From contig CAZFCB010000025.1 in assembly GCA_964517585.1 (NCBI GenBank), forward strand, positions 1-19,426: DNA of 19,426 bases, in the 5' to 3' direction. The position numbers were made by a program, and so were the translations under genes. Within the stretch, counting starts at the first letter, position 1. Each line of letters opens with the position of its first letter. This DNA is from JAGORY01 sp964517585 (lineage in GTDB: Bacteria; Patescibacteriota; Gracilibacteria; Peribacterales; Peribacteraceae). Below the pieces are notes generated by a model. It had not been told where the DNA came from and did no database searches. It saw only the letters and a list, made by a program, of their open reading frames with translations. Positions 12,862-19,220 of the stretch are shown one piece after another.

Positions 12862-13248
12862 ATGCCAGTCTCTGATCCCATCGGCGATCTTCTCACCCGC
12901 ATTCGAAACGCGCAGCACGGACGTCGTACGGAATGTCGTGCGCCATGGTCGAAGATGAAGGAATCAATTTGTCAGCTTCTCAAGACTCAAGGTTACGTTG
13001 CTGGCGTTACGACGGAAGGCGAAGGGATCGAGAAGTCAGTTGTTGTTACGTTTCTGACAGATCGTCTCCCTCTCGAATTGGCTCGTGTGTCCACTCCAGG
13101 AGGTCGCACCTATGTCAGTGCAGGTGATATCCGAAAATTCCTTCACGGGAGTGCGATGGGTATTATCTCAACGAGCAATGGTCTTCTCACGGACAAAGAA
13201 GCTCGTGAAAAAAATCTTGGTGGCGAATTCCTTTGTACTATTTCCTAA
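12862..13248 (+). CDS. rpsH: Small subunit ribosomal protein uS8
   Basis: 128 aa, normal. MPVSDPIGDLLTRIRNAQHGRR is the diagnostic start; RVSTPGGRTYVSAGDIRKFLHGSAMGIISTSNGLLTDKEAREKNLGGEFLCTI covers the rRNA-binding C-terminal domain. S8 binds helix 21 of 16S rRNA and in E. coli represses the spc operon. ATG at 12862 follows CACTTCGTCC. Confidence 0.98.
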   Translation: MPVSDPIGDLLTRIRNAQHGRRTECRAPWSKMKESICQLLKTQGYVAGVTTEGEGIEKSVVVTFLTDRLPLELARVSTPGGRTYVSAGDIRKFLHGSAMGIISTSNGLLTDKEAREKNLGGEFLCTIS

Positions 13249-13266
13249 GTTCATCCTTTCTATCCC

Positions 13267-13827
13267 ATGTCACGAATCGGAGCTAAAGTCATCGCCATCC
13301 CACAAGGAATCACCGTTGAGGTGAAAGGATCGGTTGTGCATGTAAAGGGACCAAAAGGGACTCTGAGCTACACCCTTCTGCCTGAGATCGGTATCGAGAT
13401 CGAAGACTCTGTTCTTCGCGTAAAGCGCATTCGTGAAAACGGTGAATCGAAGGCACGCCATGGACTCGCCCGCGCTCTGCTTGTGAATATGATCAAAGGC
13501 GTTGATTCGGGTCATGAGCGCAAACTTGAAATTGTTGGCGTTGGTTACAAGGCGTTACCGAAAGGAAAAATTCTCAACCTCAGTCTCGGATTTTCTCACC
13601 CTGTGGATTTCGCACTTCCGGAAGGAATCGAAGTTCTCCAAGACGAAAAGAATAAGAACCTTTTGACGATCAAAGGTATCGATAAGCAACTTGTCGGACA
13701 AGTTGCTGCAGACCTTCGCTCACTCCGTCCACCTGAGCCATACAAGGGCAAAGGCATCCGCTACACCGACGAATTTGTCCGTCGTAAGCCAGGTAAGGCA
13801 GCCGCCGCCAAAGGCGCAGCCGCATAA
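13267..13827 (+). CDS. rplF: Large subunit ribosomal protein uL6
   Basis: 186 aa, near the usual 177. MSRIGAKVIAIPQGITVEVKGSVVHVKGPKGTLSY, HGLARALLVNMIKGVDSGHERKLEIVGVGYKA, and the C-terminal signature PEPYKGKGIRYTDEFVRRKPGKA are all present, followed by an Ala-rich end. L6 lies near the factor-binding site. ATG at 13267 follows CCTTTCTATCCC. Confidence 0.98.
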   Translation: MSRIGAKVIAIPQGITVEVKGSVVHVKGPKGTLSYTLLPEIGIEIEDSVLRVKRIRENGESKARHGLARALLVNMIKGVDSGHERKLEIVGVGYKALPKGKILNLSLGFSHPVDFALPEGIEVLQDEKNKNLLTIKGIDKQLVGQVAADLRSLRPPEPYKGKGIRYTDEFVRRKPGKAAAAKGAAA

Positions 13828-13845
13828 TCTTTTCTGCACTCTCTC

Positions 13846-14181
13846 ATGCGTCCTACGAAACTATCATTACGGGCAAGTCGCAAGCGCCGCATTCGCGCAA
13901 AAGTCAGTGGTACGGCTGTGAGGCCACGTCTCACCGTGACATGCTCACTGATGCGTGTTTCTGTACAACTCATTGATGACACTGCAGGCAAGACACTCGC
14001 TCATGCTGTTTCTACCAAGAGCAAGAACATTGCAGCTGCAACGAAAGTAGGCGCAGAGATCGCCAAGAAAGCGAAGGATCTTAACATCTCCACTATTGTT
14101 TTCGATAGAAATGGCCGCAAATATCATGGTCGCGTGAAGGCTTTGGCCGACGCCGCCCGTGAAGCAGGTCTGACATTCTAG
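13846..14181 (+). CDS. rplR: Large subunit ribosomal protein uL18
   Basis: 111 aa, normal. RASRKRRIRAKVSGTAVRPRLTV near the start, and VGAEIAKKAKDLNISTIVFDRNGRKYHGRVKALADAAREAGLTF at the end are the L18 hallmarks. L18 binds 5S rRNA with L5. ATG at 13846 follows TGCACTCTCTC. Confidence 0.97.
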   Translation: MRPTKLSLRASRKRRIRAKVSGTAVRPRLTVTCSLMRVSVQLIDDTAGKTLAHAVSTKSKNIAAATKVGAEIAKKAKDLNISTIVFDRNGRKYHGRVKALADAAREAGLTF

Positions 14182-14204
14182 TTCGCGTTTTTTTCCTCTG
14201 ATTC

Positions 14205-14876
14205 ATGACTGCCAAGACAACCCGCCCAGATCGCAAGAGAAATGACCGTCGTAATGACCGTCGTGAACCCAGCGAATACGAAGATGTCACCATCGGTATC
14301 GACCGCGTCACACGCGTTGTCAAAGGTGGTCGCCGCATGCGCTTCCGCGCAGTCGTTGTTCTTGGAAACCGTAAAGGTAAAGTAGGACTCGGTACTGGCA
14401 AGGCAACAGAAGTACAGACAGCAGTACAGAAGGCGCAGCGTGATGCAAAGCGCGGGATGATCATTATCCCCATGAAAGGCGATACAATCCCGCACGAAGT
14501 GAATGTGAAGCACAAAGCCGCACGTCTTCGACTCATGCCAGCAAGCAAAGGAACCGGTAACATTTCCGGAGGACCACTTCGTATTGTTCTTGATCTTGCA
14601 GGCATTAAAGATGTTCTTGCGAAGCGTTTTGGTACAGGCAACAAACTCGTGAATGCGCAGGCTGCCATGAAGGCACTCTCGAAACTACGTGATACGCGTA
14701 TCGCACGAGTATCAGACAAAGCTCCTGCAGGCGCAACTCCTGCTGCAGTTGGTGTTGCGAGTAAGTCCGCTGCAGAACTTGGAATTCACATTCCAGAAGG
14801 TCCTATTCTTCCTATCAAAGAAGTGACGGCGACCGAAAAGGATATCAAGGAGATGGGGCAGGGGCCACGAGGTTAG
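14205..14876 (+). CDS. rpsE: Small subunit ribosomal protein uS5
   Basis: 223 aa with an extended C-terminus. The double-stranded RNA-binding fold spans about 25-90 (IDRVTRVVKGGRRMRFRAVVVLGNRKGKVGLGTGKATEV), then IPHEVNVKHKAARLRLMPASKGTGNISGGPLRIVLDLAGIKDVLAKRFGTGNKLV. S5 forms the mRNA entry helicase site with S3 and S4. It is the last ribosomal gene here: rpmD, rplO and secY, which usually follow, are absent. Its TAG stop lies in the first arm of a heptamer palindrome. Confidence 0.97.
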   Translation: MTAKTTRPDRKRNDRRNDRREPSEYEDVTIGIDRVTRVVKGGRRMRFRAVVVLGNRKGKVGLGTGKATEVQTAVQKAQRDAKRGMIIIPMKGDTIPHEVNVKHKAARLRLMPASKGTGNISGGPLRIVLDLAGIKDVLAKRFGTGNKLVNAQAAMKALSKLRDTRIARVSDKAPAGATPAAVGVASKSAAELGIHIPEGPILPIKEVTATEKDIKEMGQGPRG

Positions 14877-14954
14877 TGAGTAGGTTGTAGGTGGTAGTGC
14901 GTAGTTGAGGTTTTGCCCGTCTTTGTCTTGCGTAGCTTTTCTACTCACTACTCA
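14873..14954. repeat. Heptamer palindrome between rpsE and the DJ-1 gene
   Basis: TAGTGAGTAG (14874-14883, including the rpsE stop) is inverted at 14941-14950 as CTACTCACTA. The left arm continues in 7-nt phase: GTAGGTT (14880-14886), GTAGGTG, GTAGTGC, GTAGTTG (to 14907). The right arm has CTACTCA twice (14941-14947, 14948-14954) and runs into the DJ-1 start. Confidence 0.85.
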
Positions 14955-14959
14955 CTCCT

Positions 14960-15502
14960 ACGAAAGCTCTTCTCATCATTGCCAAAACCGGCTTTCAAGA
15001 CGTAGAACTTAAGAGTGTGCGTGATGCTTTGCGTGACGCAGGATTCATCGTAGAACTTGCGAGTAGTGAAAAAGGTATGTGCACAGGAAAGTTTGGTTCC
15101 ACCGAAGAGGCCGTGCTCGGATTTGAAGACATTGATCTCGGGAATGTTGATCGTCTTGCGTTCATCGGTGGACCCGGAGCAGAAACGCTTGCTGCTGATG
15201 CGAGGGCGCAGCATCTTGCTCGTTCGGTGGTGATGTCTGGAAAACCACTGGGAGCCATCTGTATTGCGCCAACCATTCTCGCCAAAGGGGGAGTGCTCAA
15301 GGGAAAGAAGGCGACCGTCTGGGATCCTTCGCTTCGCTCAAGGCAAGCTCCTGTACCGGGTGACCCCATTGATCTTTTGGAGCGCTGTGGGGCTGAGTTC
15401 GTGGATGCACCTGTTGTCACGGACGGATTGATCGTGACCGGAAATGGACCTGATGCGGCGGAGGAATTTGGGAGGGTGTTTGCAGCGGTAAAAAGCGAGT
15501 AG
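14960..15502 (+). CDS. DJ-1/PfpI family protein with an apparent ACG start
   Basis: 180 aa counted from ACG at 14960. The frame encodes the family's first beta strand KALLIIAKTGFQDVELKSVRDAL before any ATG, GTG or TTG occurs; the first such codon (GTG, 15017) would remove that strand. ACG follows CTCACTACTCACTCCT, matching ATG contexts nearby, so it is likely a genuine rare start or a T-to-C change. The nucleophile elbow AICIAPTIL puts Cys at about residue 101 and E16 is the usual partner. The family includes glutamine-amidotransferase-like hydrolases, glyoxalases and chaperones; the specific activity is not readable. It carries an insert-like WDPSLRSRQAPVPGD. The stop lies in a heptamer palindrome. 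Confidence 0.85.
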   Translation, partial: TKALLIIAKTGFQDVELKSVRDALRDAGFIVELASSEKGMCTGKFGSTEEAVLGFEDIDLGNVDRLAFIGGPGAETLAADARAQHLARSVVMSGKPLGAICIAPTILAKGGVLKGKKATVWDPSLRSRQAPVPGDPIDLLERCGAEFVDAPVVTDGLIVTGNGPDAAEEFGRVFAAVKSE

Positions 15503-15571
15503 AGGATAGCGGTTAGTTTTGTTGTCAAAAAAATAGACTACCCGCTATTAGCTACCTTCTATCCGCTTACT
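15497..15571. repeat. Heptamer palindrome between convergent DJ-1 and ACT genes
   Basis: Left units GAGTAGA (15497-15503, holding the DJ-1 stop), GGATAGC, GGTTAGT (to 15517); right units ACTACCC (15537-15543), GCTATTA, GCTACCT, TCTATCC, GCTTACT (to 15571, holding the ACT-gene stop). ATAGCGGTTAGT and ACTACCCGCTAT pair over 11 of 12 positions with a 19-nt loop containing AAAAAAA. A terminator role for both convergent genes is plausible. Confidence 0.85.
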
Positions 15572-15947
15572 TCAAAATCTTCTTCGCAGCCTCCAAGTCA
15601 TCAACTGCCAAATAACACATAGCCTCTTTCCCGAGCGATGTCGCATAAACGTGTCGGATGTTAATGCCTCCACCGGCGCACATGCGTGCGATCTTTGCTA
15701 TTGCCCCTGGCGTATTCTTAATTTGAATTGCAAGAACTTCCGTCGTTGTCAGTGTGCCGATGTCAGGTAGTACCATCTTTGCTGTTTCCGTGTCATCAAC
15801 GATGACATGGACAACAGTCTCCTTCTCTCCGGCCGTACAGAAGAGTGCTTCGACGTTGACGTCTGCTGATCGCAGGACGTCTGTCATGCGCGCAAGTGAA
15901 CCAGGGGAATTTGGTAAACCAATGTTGATCTGAACTGCGGTTTTCAA
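15567..15947 (-). CDS. Tandem ACT-domain protein (paralogue 1)
   Basis: 126 aa made of two ACT domains, about 3-62 and 68-126. Each has the ACT ligand-site pattern: NSPGSLARMTDVLRSADVNVEALFC and NTPGAIAKIARMCAGGGINIRHVYA. It resembles stand-alone tandem ACT proteins (COG4747-type), thought to sense amino acids. The start is TTG at 15947, read by the conserved N-terminus and by the CCCCTTCACTCT run before it; no in-frame ATG occurs before an upstream stop. It is a clear paralogue of the divergent ACT gene upstream of leuA. Confidence 0.85.
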   Translation of the reverse strand: MKTAVQINIGLPNSPGSLARMTDVLRSADVNVEALFCTAGEKETVVHVIVDDTETAKMVLPDIGTLTTTEVLAIQIKNTPGAIAKIARMCAGGGINIRHVYATSLGKEAMCYLAVDDLEAAKKILK

Positions 15948-15976
15948 AGAGTGAAGGGGAAAATGCGAGCGGCATA

Positions 15977-15993
15977 GTGATCGATGACATCAC
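15977..15993. promoter_or_regulatory. GTGAT-N7-ATCAC inverted repeat upstream of the minus-strand ACT gene
   Basis: GTGAT (15977-15981) and ATCAC (15989-15993) flank a 7-bp centre, 30 bp upstream of the ACT gene start. A possible dimeric protein site, based on symmetry only. The rest of 15994-16060 shows no other clear signal. Confidence 0.25.
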
Positions 15994-16063
15994 AATGGTC
16001 AAGAAAACGTCAGCATGCTTTTGCCGAGCATAAATCTTTCCTCGTTTTCGAAATTATCAGTCT

Positions 16064-16201
16064 TTGAGATTCGTCATGTCATATATATAGCACTTTTCTT
16101 CTCATCCGAACCATTTTATAGTCGAATTTTCCTCTCTATGAAGCCAAAATGAACTTTTTTGCATCTAATTTTGTTGTAATACGCTTGACTATCGCGATAC
16201 T
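16064..16201 (+). promoter_or_regulatory. Candidate promoters for the leu leader
   Basis: Two weak pairs: TTGAGA (16064-16069), 16-nt spacer, TATAGC (16086-16091); and TTGTTG (16171-16176), 19-nt spacer, GATACT (16196-16201). The first leaves a leader of about 110 nt before the peptide; the second would leave only a few nt. I cannot choose between them. Confidence 0.3.
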
Positions 16202-16210
16202 ACATTCGTC

Positions 16211-16279
16211 ATGTTGACCTCGTCACTCCTCCTCGGACTCCTTCTTAGCCTCCCGTACGGGAAGGTGGTCCGGCGATAA
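16211..16279 (+). CDS. Leucine-rich leader peptide of the leuA operon
   Basis: 22 codons from ATG 16211 to TAA 16279. Eight are leucine, in two near-continuous blocks: CTC CTC CTC at 16226-16234 and CTC CTT CTT at 16238-16246, plus TTG at 16214 and CTC at 16250. The peptide begins MLTSSLLLGLLLSL and ends in a basic KVVRR. Its position before alternative RNA stems and a terminator, upstream of leuA, is that of a leuL-type leader: stalling on Leu codons reports uncharged tRNA-Leu. It is not homologous by sequence to E. coli leuL as far as I can tell. Confidence 0.8.
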   Translation: MLTSSLLLGLLLSLPYGKVVRR

Positions 16280-16327
16280 CTGACTGTTAATCGCCTACTC
16301 ACTCCTTCCCGCAAACGAGCGGGTTTT
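16234..16327 (+). promoter_or_regulatory. Transcription attenuator of the leuA operon
   Basis: Three mutually exclusive pairings are visible. 1:2, CGGAC (16234-16238) with GTCCG (16268-16272), CCTT (16240-16243) with AAGG (16262-16265), around the inner CCCGTACGGG (16252-16261); this overlaps the Leu codons. 2:3 antiterminator, CGGGAAGG (16258-16265) with CCTTCCCG (16304-16311), a perfect 8 bp. 3:4 terminator, CCCGC with GCGGG then TTTT. A ribosome held on Leu codons would open 1:2, allow 2:3 and block 3:4, so leucine starvation turns on the genes downstream. Confidence 0.8.
16308..16327 (+). terminator. Attenuator terminator (3:4 stem)
   Basis: CCCGC (16308-16312), loop AAACGA, GCGGG (16319-16323), then TTTT (16324-16327) and CTTCC. 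The 5-bp GC-only stem is short but typical in form. Its 5' arm is also the 3' arm of the antiterminator, and it ends 27 nt before the ACT gene ATG. Confidence 0.75.
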
Positions 16328-16354
16328 CTTCCATATTTTCTTTCCACAATTCCT

Positions 16355-16762
16355 ATGTTCTCAGACGTTTCCACGATCGAGCAAATCAATCTACACGTAC
16401 CGAATATACCCGGCATGTTGGCACGAGTGAGCGATGCCCTGCGCTCTGCTGAGATTAATATCGAGGCTATCTGTTGTATGGATCGTGGTGAAGCGTCTTC
16501 CATTCACCTGATTCTTGATGATATTGACTCAGCGGTGATTCTTTTGCAAAAAATTGGCTCTGTAACACGCGAACCAGTGTTGGCTTTCCAGGAGGTCAAC
16601 AAGCCTGGTGCTATCTCGCAAATTGCACGAGCCTGCGCGGGGGGTAATGTAAATATCCGTGGAATGTATGCAACGACGTATGGAAAGAAAGAGGCGATGG
16701 TATACGTGATGGTTGATGATGTGGAGAAGGCGCGCGCGATTTTTACGACTCTAGTTTCATAA
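16355..16762 (+). CDS. Tandem ACT-domain protein (paralogue 2), first gene of the leuA operon
   Basis: 135 aa, two ACT domains at about 8-70 and 73-135: NIPGMLARVSDALRSAEINIEAICCMD and NKPGAISQIARACAGGNVNIRGMYATTYG. It shares the N-x-PG-x-LAR-x-x-D-x-LRSA pattern with the divergent paralogue. ACT domains bind amino acids; its place between the leucine attenuator and leuA suggests a branched-chain amino acid ligand, but it lacks any DNA-binding or enzyme domain, so it may act by binding LeuA or another partner. It is too short and doubled to be a standard IlvN/IlvH subunit. ATG at 16355 follows TTTCCACAATTCCT. Confidence 0.85.
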   Translation: MFSDVSTIEQINLHVPNIPGMLARVSDALRSAEINIEAICCMDRGEASSIHLILDDIDSAVILLQKIGSVTREPVLAFQEVNKPGAISQIARACAGGNVNIRGMYATTYGKKEAMVYVMVDDVEKARAIFTTLVS

Positions 16763-16799
16763 TTTTACACTCATTTTTATTTTTCTTTTTCCCTCAACT

Positions 16800-18440
16800 A
16801 TGAACTCCTCCGATATTGTTAGAATCTTTGACACAACTCTGCGCGATGGCGAACAATCGCCAGGTGCGAGCATGAAGCCACAGACGAAGCTCGAAATTGC
16901 ACATGGGCTTCAAGATCTTGGCGTTGACGTCATTGAAGCGGGTTTCCCGATTGCTAGTGAAGGTGATTTTGAAGGTGTTGCACGAATTGCAGAGAAAGTA
17001 AGGGGTGTAACCATCGCTGCACTTGCACGTGCGACTGTGAAAGATATTGACAGTGCAAGAAGAGCTTTGGAGCATGCAGCGAGCCCTCGTATTCATACAT
17101 TCATCGGCAGTAGTCCGACTCATCGAAATAAATTACATATGAACAAACAACAAGTGATCGATAGAGCCTGTGCCGCAATTGAGCTTGCAAAACAGTCTGT
17201 GAATGATGTGCAGTTCTCGCCTGAGGATGCTGGCCGAACGGAACTAGACTTTCTCGTGCAACTTGTTACTGAAGCGATCAGAGCAGGTGCTACGACCATC
17301 AACATTCCCGATACTGTTGGATACTGTACGCCAGAAGAATATGCGACCATCTTCACGTATCTACAAAATAGGGTGCCAGGCATAGATCGCGTCATTGTGA
17401 GCGCACACACCCACGATGATTTGGGGATGGCTACAGCAAACGCTTTAGCGGCCGTGCAGGCGGGTGCACGACAAGTCGAGTGCACGATCAATGGTATTGG
17501 CGAACGAGCTGGGAATGCGTCTCTTGAAGAAGTCGTGATGGCTCTTGGTACGCGCCCCGAACGTTTTGGTGGAGTGACGACTGGGATCCAGACTCAACGC
17601 CTACTAGCCATGAGTCTCATGGTCCAAAATGCGACGTGGAAGGTGCCGCGAAATAAAGCAATCGTGGGACAGAATGCTTTTTCCCATGAAGCAGGGATTC
17701 ATCAGGATGGCATGTTGAAAAATCGCAAGACGTACGAAATCATGAGACCACAAGACGTTGGATGGGAGGATAGCTCATTAGTCTTGGGTAAGCATAGTGG
17801 AACAGCTGCAGTAAGGAATCACATCACAGAATTAGGTCTGCCTTGGGTTGATGCTGACGCCACAAGTTTTATGAAAGCATTTACCAGATACGCAGACGCC
17901 CTGCCTGATAACAAGAAATACATCGATGACGCATGCTTGAGGGATGACATATATTTCCCATTCATTATCAGCAGAACGAATGGAGGGAATCCAAGAATGA
18001 GTGGAATTGCGGACTACACACAAGCTGCGTCCATGGCAGCCGCAGACATAAATCTTCCTGCTCATGAATTGTTATCAAAAAAACATGTCATAATCACTCT
18101 TTCAATTGGTAAGAGTAATTCAAGGGTCGAATTTGGCGAATCGGGGAAAGATGGTGGTGAACTCATTGATGCTGCAAAAGTAGCTATGGAATCTGATGTG
18201 CCGGGAGTTGAAATCCATAGCTACTCAAACGTCATGGCAGAACCTGCAAAAGGTTCGCATTCCGATGCCATTGGGACCATCGTATTGAAATGTGGAGAAT
18301 TTACAGCGCAAGGAATTGGCGTTGCAGGCGGTGTTGATGCATCGAATTTGCTCGCGATGCAGGAAGCTTACAACAGATTGTGGGCTCAAATTGAGTACGT
18401 AAAAATGAGTGGAATCACTGATGCTACGAGCGAAAAGTAA
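16800..18440 (+). CDS. leuA: 2-isopropylmalate synthase
   Basis: 546 aa, long LeuA form. It condenses acetyl-CoA with 2-oxoisovalerate, the committed step to leucine. The HMGL-like TIM barrel starts with FDTTLRDGEQSPG at 10-22 and has the metal-binding HTH at 203-205 (SAHTHDDLGMATANALAA) and NGIGERAGNASLEE at 231-244. QNAFSHEAGIHQDG (291-304) lies in the linker region. The C-terminal regulatory domain (about 405-530) ends with IVLKCGEFTAQGIGVAGGVDASNLLAMQEAYNRL, the leucine-feedback fold. A homocitrate or citramalate synthase is less likely given overall pattern. It follows the ACT gene by 37 nt under the leucine attenuator. leuB, leuC and leuD are not in the window. Confidence 0.94.
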   Translation: MNSSDIVRIFDTTLRDGEQSPGASMKPQTKLEIAHGLQDLGVDVIEAGFPIASEGDFEGVARIAEKVRGVTIAALARATVKDIDSARRALEHAASPRIHTFIGSSPTHRNKLHMNKQQVIDRACAAIELAKQSVNDVQFSPEDAGRTELDFLVQLVTEAIRAGATTINIPDTVGYCTPEEYATIFTYLQNRVPGIDRVIVSAHTHDDLGMATANALAAVQAGARQVECTINGIGERAGNASLEEVVMALGTRPERFGGVTTGIQTQRLLAMSLMVQNATWKVPRNKAIVGQNAFSHEAGIHQDGMLKNRKTYEIMRPQDVGWEDSSLVLGKHSGTAAVRNHITELGLPWVDADATSFMKAFTRYADALPDNKKYIDDACLRDDIYFPFIISRTNGGNPRMSGIADYTQAASMAAADINLPAHELLSKKHVIITLSIGKSNSRVEFGESGKDGGELIDAAKVAMESDVPGVEIHSYSNVMAEPAKGSHSDAIGTIVLKCGEFTAQGIGVAGGVDASNLLAMQEAYNRLWAQIEYVKMSGITDATSEK

Positions 18441-18463
18441 AGCCATCTTTCTATTTTTCCATT

Positions 18464-18473
18464 CCCCCCCCCC
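18464..18473 (+). repeat. C10 homopolymer before an ATG
   Basis: Ten consecutive C end 3 nt before the ATG at 18477, downstream of the leuA stop. The same length and placement occur at 8095-8104, 7 nt before another ATG. It could be slippery or a translation signal. Confidence 0.9.
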
Positions 18474-18476
18474 ACA

Positions 18477-19220
18477 ATGACGAAATACGGAACACTCGAA
18501 GATCAAAGCATTCCTCCAACACTTGAGGCACTAGAATCTGAAGTACGCGGTTTGTCTATATCTGACCCAAATGTAGAAACTCCAAGACATAATTTTGTAT
18601 CCGATGTTTGTCAATTGCTAGAAATGAGGTCGGGAATTCAGTGGGACTCTCTTAGGACACTTAAGCCAGACGAAGTGAATGACTTATGTGCTGCGATAGA
18701 ATCAAGCGGAGCATCCATGACTGTAGGCGAACTCGTAGCTAGCGTGAGAGCCCATGGGAGACAATTTATACATCATGTGTTGCAGGATGTTCTTGGAATT
18801 TCTCGTATGCAGTGCCTTGAAGCATTACCTGATTCTAAAGATCAACGGTGGACAGAAGAAATACCTGCTGGAACGCTATGCGGCGGACTACCAGGAGCAA
18901 TGTTTAAATTGACACGACCGCTCAGTGTCACTTTTGACATTCATGAAAATGCACCTCACTTCATAGTCGCGAATACCGATCTTTTACTCGCAGGGGTACA
19001 AGGAAGAGCTATTATAAGTCCGCCAGAGGATGATCAAATAAATATTGATACAGCAAAAAATAAGGCAATTCATTGGATGCTACAGAGTCTGACTCGCGTC
19101 ATTGGATCTGTATATATGGAGTACGGCGAACAACCGATCGTGTTTGAAGGGTTTGATCCTCAGAAGATTGAGGGATTACTTGAAAAGGTGGTAGCACCAG
19201 AATCAGACACTGGAGCATAA
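18477..19220 (+). CDS. Unrecognised soluble protein (247 aa)
   Basis: I do not recognise the family. It is acidic to neutral with no signal peptide, no membrane segment and no Cys-rich or nucleotide-binding motif. Seen: an N-terminal helical half (ELVASVRAHGRQFIHHVLQDVLGISRMQCLEAL at about 82-114), then a beta-rich part (AGTLCGGLPGAMFKLTRPLSVTFDIHENAPHFIVANTDLLLAGVQGRAI), and a closing helical part. The ATG follows C10 and ACA. It starts 36 nt after leuA, so it is probably co-transcribed with it, but nothing shows a leucine role. Its codons are A/T-richer (ATA, AGA, TTA) than those of the ribosomal genes, which may mean recent acquisition or simply low expression. Confidence 0.7.
   Translation: MTKYGTLEDQSIPPTLEALESEVRGLSISDPNVETPRHNFVSDVCQLLEMRSGIQWDSLRTLKPDEVNDLCAAIESSGASMTVGELVASVRAHGRQFIHHVLQDVLGISRMQCLEALPDSKDQRWTEEIPAGTLCGGLPGAMFKLTRPLSVTFDIHENAPHFIVANTDLLLAGVQGRAIISPPEDDQINIDTAKNKAIHWMLQSLTRVIGSVYMEYGEQPIVFEGFDPQKIEGLLEKVVAPESDTGA

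Noticed and set aside
14880..14907. Rho-independent terminator after rpsE
   Set aside because: The long palindrome has a 57-nt loop and no U-run after the right arm, so a standard terminator cannot be claimed.
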